The notes beneath the pieces were generated by a model. It ran no database searches. It was not told the DNA's origin and saw nothing but the letters and a program-made list of their open reading frames with translations. From positions 1 through 36,139 of the forward strand of contig JAOUKH010000009.1 in assembly GCA_029882685.1 (NCBI GenBank): DNA of 36,139 nucleotides, read 5' to 3'. Shown here piece by piece: positions 25,971-33,576 of the stretch. Source of the DNA: Cyclobacteriaceae bacterium (lineage in GTDB: Bacteria; Bacteroidota; Bacteroidia; Cytophagales; Cyclobacteriaceae). A program made the position numbers and the translations under genes. The first letter of the stretch is position 1. Each line of letters starts with the position of its first letter.

Positions 25971-27218
25971 TTAATAATGACATTTAGCACATTCCAACCC
26001 ACCATTATCTTCTACTGTAAGTGCTTTGTCGCTGTCTTCCTTATGTAGTTCTACTAACTTATCGTAGTACTTATTATCCTTAGTATTAAGTTCTGTATTT
26101 CTATGGCAATCCACACACCATCCCATAGTAAGCATTGAATGCTGTTTTACAACATCCATTTCTTCAATTGGTCCATGGCAAGTTTGACACTCAACTCCTC
26201 CCACATTTACATGTTGTGAATGGTTGAAATAAGACAAATCTGGTAAATTATGAATACGCACCCATTCTATTGGTTTATTGTTTTCTATAGCATCATATAT
26301 TTTACTGATTTCTGTTTCACCAGTGTTTGTTCCTTTTGTAATAGAGCTATGGCAATTCATACAAATATTAGGAGACGGTATGTTTGCATTCTTACTCTTC
26401 ATTACACCTGTATGACAGTAATTACAATCAATTTCATACTGCCCTGCATGAATTTGATGAGAAAATGCAATAGGCTGTGTGGGTTGATAATTTTTTTGAA
26501 TCCCAATGGAGAATAGACCATTAATCACCACTTTAAACATTATAGCAGAAAATAAAAACACTACTAAAAATATAAATGGCTTACTTGAAAGTGTAGCTCC
26601 TATACTAAAAGATTGATTTACAAACTCTTTATCTTCTTTATCAAGATCTTTATTATTTACATATTTAGTGAGTACAGTAGTAATTAATACTAACACTACA
26701 AAAATAAGTGCTAATACAATGATTAAACCAATAACTATAGCATTTAAGTAGGTACTAGGTATTGCAGAATCGGCTTGAGCATCTTCACTAGTTTCGCTTA
26801 CAGCTTCAGCAACTACTTCTGGGTTATCGGTTTCATTCTTTATATAAGCTAAAATATCAAGAATCTCTTCGTCTGAAAACGAATCGAAAGGTGTCATTTC
26901 AGTATTATTATATTCTTTATATAAAGCTACTGCATATTCATCCCCCCCTTTAATTACCTTTTGTGAATTCTTGACAAAACTAATAATCCACTCAACAGAT
27001 GGAGCTCTGTCGTATACATCTTTCAATGCTGGCCCTACTAGTTTATTTTGTACACTATGACAGGTTTTACAATTTGCATTAAACAACGTCTTTCCTTCAC
27101 TGATATTAGCTTCATCAGTAGGAATCTCTTGTGAGAATGCAGTCATGAAAGTGACCGTCAATAAAGCGGTAAATGCGAATGTTTTTAAAATGCGAGCGGT
27201 TAAACTTTTTCTCGTCAT
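25971..27218 (-). CDS. actA: Alternative complex III subunit ActA (cytochrome c fused to pentaheme cytochrome)
   Basis: 415 residues from the ATG at 27218. Signal peptide about 1-30 (ILKTFAFTALLTVTFMTAFS). A monoheme class I cytochrome domain comes first (CKTCH, C50-H54; Met ligand candidate in EMTPF near 108). Two membrane helices follow (about 160-184 and 214-238), then a pentaheme domain: CNYCH (265), CMNCH (286), CQTCH (344), CVDCH (368) and CAKCH (410), for six heme c sites in all. It is the electron-outlet cytochrome of the complex. The frame is open 24 codons further upstream, but that start would lie over the consensus promoter at 27270-27300, so the later ATG is chosen. Confidence 0.94.
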   Translation of the reverse strand: MTRKSLTARILKTFAFTALLTVTFMTAFSQEIPTDEANISEGKTLFNANCKTCHSVQNKLVGPALKDVYDRAPSVEWIISFVKNSQKVIKGGDEYAVALYKEYNNTEMTPFDSFSDEEILDILAYIKNETDNPEVVAEAVSETSEDAQADSAIPSTYLNAIVIGLIIVLALIFVVLVLITTVLTKYVNNKDLDKEDKEFVNQSFSIGATLSSKPFIFLVVFLFSAIMFKVVINGLFSIGIQKNYQPTQPIAFSHQIHAGQYEIDCNYCHTGVMKSKNANIPSPNICMNCHSSITKGTNTGETEISKIYDAIENNKPIEWVRIHNLPDLSYFNHSQHVNVGGVECQTCHGPIEEMDVVKQHSMLTMGWCVDCHRNTELNTKDNKYYDKLVELHKEDSDKALTVEDNGGLECAKCHY

Positions 27219-27269
27219 GCTTACGTTATTTGTTATAACTTTTTTTATAGCCTTTCTTACAAAGCGATA

Positions 27270-27300
27270 CAAATCTAATACGTCCTTCATTTATTTCAAA
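27270..27300 (-). promoter_or_regulatory. Consensus Bacteroidetes promoter of the act-cta operon
   Basis: On the minus strand TTTG (27300-27297) is followed by exactly 19 bases and then TAGATTTG (27277-27270): a full match to the Bacteroidetes sigma consensus TTTG-N19-TAnnTTTG. The predicted transcript would begin around 27263, leaving a leader of roughly 45 bases before the actA ATG at 27218. Confidence 0.75.
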
Positions 27301-27707
27301 TCTTAAATTGCCAACCATTTTTTGTTTTCAGATTAATTCCAAAGTGAAGTTGAATATAAGTGCTTTGTTTTTTGATTTTAAGGCATTTTTAAACTTTAAT
27401 TTTTTGTTATTTATAATTATTATAAATAACAAAAAATATAAAATTTCGTTTTAGGCATTTTTCACAAAAAAACAATCTTGTATAATTCTATTCTTATCTA
27501 CAAATCAAAATGTGCCCATATGTTATATATATTCACATTGTATAATGTTGAGTAGTAATCATTTCTGTGATTATAGTAAAAAAAATTGAAGACAATATTT
27601 AATTCAGAAAATTACAAACGGTATTTACTGTGTTTTAAATTTTTTGAAACATTGTTTTTAAATATTCATACGTAAAACACATATCTAATTTCACCTTTTT
27701 CTCTAAT
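27301..27707. other. AT-rich intergenic region between the act and dar operons
   Basis: Divergent intergenic region of about 400 bases with no gene. It holds a 39-bp perfect palindrome (27399-27437), a short direct repeat GGCATTTTT on either side of it (27382-27390 and 27454-27462), and otherwise low-complexity AT DNA. Regulatory inputs of both operons should lie here. Confidence 0.6.
27399..27437. repeat. 39-bp perfect palindrome (19-bp arms, 1-base centre)
   Basis: Bases 27399-27417 are the exact reverse complement of 27419-27437, with T27418 at the centre. The only G-C pair is G27406-C27430. The 5' arm begins with T-tracts and the 3' arm ends with A-tracts, the reverse of an intrinsic terminator, so termination is not the obvious role. 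It lies about 100 bases upstream of the act -33 element and about 270 bases upstream of the dar -7 element. Protein binding or cruciform formation is possible. Confidence 0.85.
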
Positions 27708-27715
27708 TACTTTTG
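27708..27715 (+). promoter_or_regulatory. Candidate -7 element (TACTTTTG) of the dar operon
   Basis: TACTTTTG matches TAnnTTTG exactly, 39 bases before the ATG at 27755. No TTTG is visible at the -33 position, so the promoter would be weak or activator-dependent. It argues against the longer open frame that starts with TTG at 27713, since that codon lies inside this element. Confidence 0.45.
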
Positions 27716-27754
27716 TTTGTTACGAAAAATAAAAAATCAATTCTATATTTAGGC

Positions 27755-28825
27755 ATGCAAAAACTAACAGAAAAAAAGCTTACTGCACTTGACGCTAAAT
27801 TTGAAGCACAAAAAATAGCCTTCTCTCCCATCGTATTTCAAACTGTAATCTCTTTAAGAGAATTGGGTATTTTAGATTATCTATTTGATAATTCTTCTGA
27901 GGTGAATATAAAAGACATTTGTGAAAACCTTAACTTAAGTGATTATGGAGTACGAGTACTTTTAGAGATGGCTGAATGCGCAAACATAGTAGAGTATGTA
28001 AATAATGATAGAGTAAGACTAAGTAAAGTTGGTTTTTTTATTTTAAATGATGAATTGACAAGGGTTAATCTCAATTTTGTAAATGACATATGTTATGATG
28101 GTGCTAAATCATTAACAGAATGTATAAAGAGTGGTAAACCAGAAGGACTCAAAGTCTTTGGAAATTGGAAAACATTATATGAAGGTTTATCCCAGTTACC
28201 TGAAAAAAATAAAAAGTCATGGTTTGAATTTGATCATTATTATTCTGATGATGCTTTTCCAACAGCTTTAGAAATTGTATTTAAAAACAAACCAAAATAC
28301 CTATTTGATATTGGAGGAAATACTGGCAAATGGTCATTTGCATGTTGTAATTTCGATGAAGATGTGAAAATAAAAATTTTAGATCTCCCTGGACAATTAA
28401 ATGTAGCTCGTGAAAACGCTAAACAAAATAAACTTTTGGACAGAATAGACTTCCATCAGATTGATTTATTAGACGAATTTCAAAGAATCCCACAAGGAGC
28501 TGATGCTATATGGATGAGCCAATTTTTAGATTGCTTCTCTTCCGAAGAGATTATACAAATACTTAAAAATGTAGCTCAAGCAACAAATTCAGAAACTGAT
28601 ATTTACATTATGGAGCCATTCTTTGATAATCAAGAATATCCTGCAGCAAAATATAGTCTAACTGGAACCTCTTTATACTTTACTGCTATTGCTAATGGCA
28701 ATAGTAAAATGTACAGTTGTGAGGCAATGAAAGACTTAGTGAGAAAATCTGGCTTGGAAGTTGCTGAGGTTTTTCCATTAATTGGTCATAGTTACCAAAC
28801 TATATTAAAATGTCGTAAAAAATAA
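27755..28825 (+). CDS. SAM-dependent methyltransferase, O-methyltransferase (class 2) fold, missing the usual His
   Basis: 356 residues from the ATG at 27755. The N-terminal half is a winged-helix dimerisation domain (LRELGILDYLF, LSDYGVRVLLEMAE, VRLSKVGFFIL). The C-terminal half is a SAM-binding Rossmann fold with motif I FDIGGNTGKW (184-193) and the PGQLNVARE (212-220) helix. In plant-type O-methyltransferases the catalytic base lies in a L-H-D-W motif; the matching place here reads QFLDCFSSEE (256-265) with Leu instead of His. It may use another base or methylate carbon (inference). It is the first gene of the dar operon and lies 8 bases before the next gene; methyltransferases of this type occur in flexirubin loci. 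Confidence 0.82.
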   Translation: MQKLTEKKLTALDAKFEAQKIAFSPIVFQTVISLRELGILDYLFDNSSEVNIKDICENLNLSDYGVRVLLEMAECANIVEYVNNDRVRLSKVGFFILNDELTRVNLNFVNDICYDGAKSLTECIKSGKPEGLKVFGNWKTLYEGLSQLPEKNKKSWFEFDHYYSDDAFPTALEIVFKNKPKYLFDIGGNTGKWSFACCNFDEDVKIKILDLPGQLNVARENAKQNKLLDRIDFHQIDLLDEFQRIPQGADAIWMSQFLDCFSSEEIIQILKNVAQATNSETDIYIMEPFFDNQEYPAAKYSLTGTSLYFTAIANGNSKMYSCEAMKDLVRKSGLEVAEVFPLIGHSYQTILKCRKK

Positions 28826-28833
28826 AAACAAGT

Positions 28834-29307
28834 ATGAAAGCTTTATTAATAGTTTACTTTTTATTGCTTTTACCCATATTGCCTCAGCAAGACATGGCTT
28901 CCAATTTCTACAAAGCATTATCTTCTAAAGAAATAAGCATTATTGATAAGCAAATAAAGGAACTTCAAAATCTAGAGACAAACTCACAAATTAGAGCTTA
29001 TCAAGGAGCAATAATTATGAAAAGGTCTTCATTTGAAGAAGCTGTAAAAGATAAAATAGCTATGTTCAGGAAAGGTCATACAGCATTAGAAGAAGAAATT
29101 GTTAAATTTCCTGATAATATTGAGTATCGTTTTTTGCGTTTAGCTATTCAAGAAAATGCACCTAGTATATTAGGGTATAATTCTAACATAAAAACTGATA
29201 AATTAATAATCATAGAACAATACAACAATCTTCCTCAAACTCTTAAAACACATATATTAAATTATAGTAAAGATTCAAAGATTCTTTCTTCCGAAAAATT
29301 ATTATAA
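28834..29307 (+). CDS. Exported protein of unknown function in the dar operon
   Basis: 157 residues: signal peptide about 1-18 (MKALLIVYFLLLLPILPQ), then a mostly helical mature part with KALSSKEISIIDKQIKELQN, RAYQGAIIMKRS, FRKGHTALEEEI and PDNIEYRFLRLAIQENAPSI. The FLRLAIQENAP and GHTALEEEI segments look like a conserved family. I recall similar proteins beside flexirubin genes in Bacteroidota, but none with an assigned function. The helical layout resembles TPR-like or lipid-chaperone folds. Its position after the methyltransferase and before darA suggests a periplasmic role in pigment handling (inference). Confidence 0.7.
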   Translation: MKALLIVYFLLLLPILPQQDMASNFYKALSSKEISIIDKQIKELQNLETNSQIRAYQGAIIMKRSSFEEAVKDKIAMFRKGHTALEEEIVKFPDNIEYRFLRLAIQENAPSILGYNSNIKTDKLIIIEQYNNLPQTLKTHILNYSKDSKILSSEKLL

Positions 29308-29356
29308 AAACAGATAATTATATTATAATGGTCGATTATTTTTTTCAAATGTCTTT

Positions 29357-30277
29357 ATGAAAAACATTTTAGTTGTTAATTATTCTCAAACAGGACAGTT
29401 AAATGATATTTTGAGTAATATTATAAAACCTCTGGGGCATCATAGTATTGAAGTCGTTAGGGTCACTCCATATAAAAAATTTCCATTTCCATGGTCTGGG
29501 AAAGCATTTTTTGATGCAATGCCAGAAACAGTATTAGAGAAACCAATTGAATTAGCTCCTATAACCTTTAATCGTAATAATTATGATCTTATTATTTTCG
29601 GGTATCAACCTTGGTTTTTATCTCCTTCATTACCAGCGACCTCGTTATTAAAAAATGAAAAATTCCTAAATATTATTAAAGACACACCTGTTATTACTGT
29701 AATAGGAGCTAGAAACATGTGGCTTAATGCACAGGAGAGTGTAAAAAGCATGATTCATAACTCAGGTGGTGTTTTAGTAGCCAATATACCACTAATAGAC
29801 AGGAATAATAATTTGGTTAGTGCACTAACGATTATGCACTGGATGTTTGGAGGTGAAAAAACTAGAAAATGGGGCATATTTCCTAAACCTGGAATTTCAG
29901 AAAAAGACATCAATAGTGTTGATGAATTTGGTGAAATCATAAATACAACATTAAACAACAACAACTACAATTCACTACAGAAAAAAATTCTTGAATCAGG
30001 TAGAATAAATATTAAAACCAACATTCTATTTATTGAACAACGAGCCAAGAAATTATTTAGAATTTGGGCCAACCTTATTACATCAAAAGGGACAACTTCT
30101 AAAAAAAGAATGTTTTGGGTAGGTTTTTTTAAGTATTATCTCATTTTTGCTTTATTTATTATTTCTCCAATAGTATTATTAATATTCAATATTTTAGTAA
30201 AACCATTTGTTATGGGTAATCTAAAAAGAAAAAAAGATTATTTTTGTTCCGTAAAATTAAATACCAACAATGCCTGA
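29357..30277 (+). CDS. darA: DarA-like dialkylresorcinol condensing enzyme
   Basis: 306 residues. A flavodoxin-like N-terminus, MKNILVVNYSQTGQLNDIL, leads into DNYDLIIFGYQPWFLSPSL-like core (NNYDLIIFGYQPWF), VITVIGARNMWLNAQESVK and GGVLVANIPL. A membrane-associated C-terminus (about 250-285) ends in a basic tail. This is the family annotated as dialkylresorcinol condensing enzyme; in Chitinophaga-type loci DarA aromatises the product that DarB builds from two beta-keto chains. It overlaps darB by 8 bases (ATG inside the last codons of darA), implying coupled translation. The start ATG at 29357 is preceded by a 49-base gap. Confidence 0.85.
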   Translation: MKNILVVNYSQTGQLNDILSNIIKPLGHHSIEVVRVTPYKKFPFPWSGKAFFDAMPETVLEKPIELAPITFNRNNYDLIIFGYQPWFLSPSLPATSLLKNEKFLNIIKDTPVITVIGARNMWLNAQESVKSMIHNSGGVLVANIPLIDRNNNLVSALTIMHWMFGGEKTRKWGIFPKPGISEKDINSVDEFGEIINTTLNNNNYNSLQKKILESGRINIKTNILFIEQRAKKLFRIWANLITSKGTTSKKRMFWVGFFKYYLIFALFIISPIVLLIFNILVKPFVMGNLKRKKDYFCSVKLNTNNA

Positions 30278-31412
30278 AGTTTATATTACACGTACATCTA
30301 GTTTTTTACCTAATAATCCAATTGACAATGATGAAATTGAAGAGTATTTAGGATTTATTAACGGAGCAGCTTCTAGAACAAGAGCTCTAATTTTGAGGAA
30401 CAATAAGATCAAGCAGCGTTACTACGCTATGGATAAGAATGGGAAACTCACTCACACTAATAGCGAGATAGCTGCTACAGCTATTAAAAATTTGTTTTCT
30501 GCAAATCCTGATGAAATAAAAGAGGTAGAATTATTGAGTTGTGCCACCTCATCCCCCGATCAAATAATGCCTTCACACGGTATGATGGTTCATGGCTCAT
30601 TACCTGAAACAGGAAATGTAGATGTTACCTCTCCTTCTGGTAATTGCTGTTCAGGAATGCATTCTTTAAAATATGCATACTATGCCATAAAATCCGAAGA
30701 AGTAAGCAAAGCAGTTACCTGTGCTTCTGAACGCTTAGGACAAGGAATGCGTCATGACAAGTTTGAGGAAGAGATACAGCGTTTGGTAGAAGTAGAGGAA
30801 AAGCCTATTCTTGCATTTGAAAAGGATTTCTTAAGATGGATGCTTTCTGATGGAGCAGGTTCTTTTTTGATTGAAAATAAGAAAAGTGAAACAGGGGTTT
30901 CATTACGAATTGACTGGATTGAATCTGTATCTTTTGCCAATCAGGAAGAGGCTTGTATGTATCAAGGTTGTGAAAAAATGGAGGATGGGACTACTAAAAG
31001 TTTTAAAGAGTATACTCCTGAGGAAATCATAAATCAATCCATCTTAAGCATTAAACAAGACGTTAAATTACTAGGAGAAAAAATTGTTAAGCTAGGTACA
31101 GATACTTGTGCCAAAACTCTAGAGAAAAAAGGTGTTAAGTCAAGTGAGATAGATCACTTTCTCACTCACATGTCTAGCTACTTTTTTGAAGATAAAATAG
31201 ATGCTCGTATGCATGAAAAAGGAATTCCTATACCTAAAGAGAAATGGTTTACCAACCTAGATAAAATTGGAAATGTGGGAGCAGCTTCTATCTACATTAT
31301 GGTAGATGATTTAATAAAGAGTAAAAAATTAAAAGTAGGTGAAAAAATTCTTCTATCTATTCCTGAAAGTGCTCGTTTCTCCTATGTTTATTGCCTGCTA
31401 ACCGTTTGTTAA
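30270..31412 (+). CDS. darB: DarB-like 3-oxoacyl-ACP synthase III (dialkylresorcinol ketosynthase)
   Basis: 380-residue thiolase-fold ketosynthase. The catalytic triad is visible: Cys127 (SGNCCSGMHS, aligned with the active Cys of FabH), His300 (FLTHMSS) and Asn335 (KIGNVGAAS). DarB condenses two 3-oxoacyl chains to give the cyclohexanedione that DarA converts to a dialkylresorcinol. The sequence is longer than FabH by about 60 residues, with an insert containing the RHDKFEEEIQRLVEVEEK region that occurs in DarB-type enzymes. It overlaps darA by 8 bases and is followed one base later by the next gene. Confidence 0.9.
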   Translation: MPEVYITRTSSFLPNNPIDNDEIEEYLGFINGAASRTRALILRNNKIKQRYYAMDKNGKLTHTNSEIAATAIKNLFSANPDEIKEVELLSCATSSPDQIMPSHGMMVHGSLPETGNVDVTSPSGNCCSGMHSLKYAYYAIKSEEVSKAVTCASERLGQGMRHDKFEEEIQRLVEVEEKPILAFEKDFLRWMLSDGAGSFLIENKKSETGVSLRIDWIESVSFANQEEACMYQGCEKMEDGTTKSFKEYTPEEIINQSILSIKQDVKLLGEKIVKLGTDTCAKTLEKKGVKSSEIDHFLTHMSSYFFEDKIDARMHEKGIPIPKEKWFTNLDKIGNVGAASIYIMVDDLIKSKKLKVGEKILLSIPESARFSYVYCLLTVC

Positions 31413-31413
31413 A

Positions 31414-31812
31414 ATGAAAAAGCAAGAGCTTCCTCAAGACAAATCAGCTTTGGAAGGATATACACGTGATATCTGTTACGTAAAAAATAAAGATGGCAAA
31501 TACGAAAAAGCTTTAAGTACTGGCTGGAATATTAAAGCCGAAGCTCTTGATAATGCTTGGGATGATATTAATCATCGAATTGAAGATGCACGAAATGCAG
31601 TGATAAATGGGGAGAAAAGTCCTATTTATTATTTTTTCGAGTTACGATTGATGGACATGCAAGTAATAACAGGTTATACAGGATTTTGGAGGTTTACTGT
31701 AAAGCGACATATGAAACCTCATGTCTTTAAAAAATTAAGTGATAAAAAGCTTCAGAAATATGCAGATGCATTTGATATTTCGTTGGAAGAACTAAAAAAT
31801 TTTAATGGATAA
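31414..31812 (+). CDS. Conserved protein of unknown function in the dar operon
   Basis: 132 soluble residues, no signal peptide. It begins KQELPQDKSALEGYTRDICY and contains the KALSTGWNIKAEALDNAWDD segment, IYYFFELRLMDMQVITGYTG in the middle and WRFTVKRHMKPHVFKKLSD before a helical tail. The conserved WxxK, YFFE and MDxxxLxxYTGF-like patterns suggest a family-specific enzyme or binding protein. I recall homologues next to darB in flexirubin loci, without known function. It overlaps the following BtrH-type gene by 8 bases and starts one base after darB. Confidence 0.75.
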   Translation: MKKQELPQDKSALEGYTRDICYVKNKDGKYEKALSTGWNIKAEALDNAWDDINHRIEDARNAVINGEKSPIYYFFELRLMDMQVITGYTGFWRFTVKRHMKPHVFKKLSDKKLQKYADAFDISLEELKNFNG

Positions 31813-32842
31813 TAACACCAACCCTCCTATTAGTATTAACCATATACAAACTGCTCATTGCGAAAATGGAGTAACTACAAGTCTACTTCAACATCATGGA
31901 ATTAAGTTTATGAGTGAACCATTAGCATTCGGATTAGGTTCTGGGCTTTTTTACTTACACCTTCCTTTCATCACAGTATTGAACGGACCTTTTATATCAT
32001 TTAGAACATTTCCTGGAGCGATATTTAAACGCACTTGCAGGTTATTAGAGGTTAAAGTTCAACGAAAAAAATTTAAAGATAAGGCCACTGCGCAGCATTA
32101 CCTTGATGATAAAATTGAAAAGGGCATATTAGTTGGAAGTCAGGTAGGAGTATTCCACTTACCTTATTTTCCGCCAGAGTATCGATTTCATTTCAATTCA
32201 CATAATATTATTATTTACGGCAAAGATGATGAGGGTAATTATCTGGTAAGTGACCCTGTTATGGAAAGTACCAATACTCTCTCCCCTAGTGAACTAGAAA
32301 AAGTAAGGTTTGCACAGGGACCTCTTGCTCCAAAGGGACACCTATATTTTCCTGTTAATGTACAACCTGTATCTGATGAATTATTGAAAAAGGGGATCAT
32401 TAAAGCCATTAAACATAGTGTTCGAGACATGTTATATATTCCTGGTTTTTTTGCGGGTGCTAAAGGAATAAAATTTACGGCTCGACAGGTGAGAAAATGG
32501 CGTGATAAGCTTGGGCAAAGAAAGGCAGGTTTGTATCTAGGACAAATAGTTCGTATGCAAGAAGAAATTGGTACTGGAGGGGGTGGCTTTCGTTTTCTCT
32601 ACGCAGCATTTTTGGAAGAGGCAGCCAGCTACTTTAATGGAAATGAAAAACTTTTGGGTGTATCAGAACAAATAACCAAAGCAGGGGATTTATGGCGTGA
32701 GAGTGCTGTTCAAATGGCTGGAATTTATAAAGGAAGATTAACTGAACAAAGTGACTTTGAGCACTCTGCTTCTATTTTAGACGAAATATATGAAGTTGAA
32801 CATCAAGCTTTTCGTCAGCTATCAAAAATTAAATTGTCATAA
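31805..32842 (+). CDS. BtrH-type acyltransferase (BtrH N-terminal domain protein)
   Basis: 345 residues. The N-terminal half resembles BtrH, a cysteine-dependent transferase that takes an acyl group from an acyl carrier protein and places it on an acceptor. The putative nucleophile is Cys19 (QTAHCENGVTTSLLQ), followed by GSGLFYLHLPF and, at about 130-155, SHNIIIYGKDDEGNYLVSDP, a peptidase-like fold with a His and Asp/Asn pair. The C-terminal half (ARQVRKWRDKLGQRKAGLYL, then GGGGFRFLYAAFLEEAASYF) is helical. With an ACP gene four loci downstream, it may transfer an acyl chain to the dialkylresorcinol or a polyene (inference). Confidence 0.8.
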   Translation: MDNNTNPPISINHIQTAHCENGVTTSLLQHHGIKFMSEPLAFGLGSGLFYLHLPFITVLNGPFISFRTFPGAIFKRTCRLLEVKVQRKKFKDKATAQHYLDDKIEKGILVGSQVGVFHLPYFPPEYRFHFNSHNIIIYGKDDEGNYLVSDPVMESTNTLSPSELEKVRFAQGPLAPKGHLYFPVNVQPVSDELLKKGIIKAIKHSVRDMLYIPGFFAGAKGIKFTARQVRKWRDKLGQRKAGLYLGQIVRMQEEIGTGGGGFRFLYAAFLEEAASYFNGNEKLLGVSEQITKAGDLWRESAVQMAGIYKGRLTEQSDFEHSASILDEIYEVEHQAFRQLSKIKLS

Positions 32843-33576
32843 TGCCTCCTCAAATCTGTATTGACATTAAGAATCTTTCAAAAAGGTATAAAAATGCTAA
32901 TTATAATAGCTTAGATAATATTAATTTATCCATTAATACTGGAGATAAATTCGGAGTTCTAGGACCTAACGGAGCCGGTAAAACTACACTCATTTCCATA
33001 ATTTGTAAAATATTACCCTCAACATCAGGAAGTATACATTTTGGACATAAAGGCAATATAAAGCAACAAATAGGTTTTGTACCTCAAGATTATGCTTTTT
33101 ACCCTCAACTAACACCTATTCAAAATTTTGAATATTTTGGAGCTCTTTACAATCTGGATAAAAAAACTATAAAAGCAAGAACAAACAATTTACTATCTGT
33201 ACTTGGATTAGAAAAAGTATCAAGTCAAAAAATAAATACTTTTTCAGGTGGTATGAAAAGACGAGTAAATTTAGGAATAGGAATTATTCATCAACCTACT
33301 ATTTTACTACTCGATGAGCCAACTGTAGGTGTTGATGTTCAAAGTAAACATGCAATAATGAAGTTACTGGATGAACTCAACCAAAATGGTACAACTATCA
33401 TTTACACTTCACATCATTTAGCCGAAGCTGAAGAATTTTGTAACTCTATTATTTTAATAGATCATGGCAAAATGATTGCTAGTGATTCTATAGAGAACCT
33501 ACTAATAAAGCATCAATCTAAAGATCTTCAATCATTATTCATTCAACTTACAGGAACCGAGTATCGTGATGTATAA
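32842..33576 (+). CDS. ABC transporter ATP-binding protein
   Basis: 244 residues, export-type ABC ATPase. Walker A is GPNGAGKT (41-48), the Q-loop is VPQDYAFY (80-87), the signature is FSGGMKRR (134-141), Walker B is LLLDEP (155-160) and the switch His is H191. The ATG overlaps the stop of the BtrH-type gene (TAATG). It pairs with the ABC-2 permease that follows with an 8-base overlap. By neighbourhood, the transporter probably exports a dialkylresorcinol/flexirubin-type product or a precursor to the outer membrane. Confidence 0.95.
   Translation: MPPQICIDIKNLSKRYKNANYNSLDNINLSINTGDKFGVLGPNGAGKTTLISIICKILPSTSGSIHFGHKGNIKQQIGFVPQDYAFYPQLTPIQNFEYFGALYNLDKKTIKARTNNLLSVLGLEKVSSQKINTFSGGMKRRVNLGIGIIHQPTILLLDEPTVGVDVQSKHAIMKLLDELNQNGTTIIYTSHHLAEAEEFCNSIILIDHGKMIASDSIENLLIKHQSKDLQSLFIQLTGTEYRDV

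Noticed and set aside
27219-27290. Longer N-terminus for ActA
   Set aside because: The codons lie across a full-consensus promoter, and the later ATG begins a normal signal peptide.
27399-27437. Palindrome read as an intrinsic terminator
   Set aside because: The T-tract precedes and the A-tract follows the stem on both strands, and no gene ends nearby.
27713-27754. TTG start giving a 370-residue methyltransferase
   Set aside because: The TTG lies inside the TACTTTTG -7 element; the ATG at 27755 is a better start.
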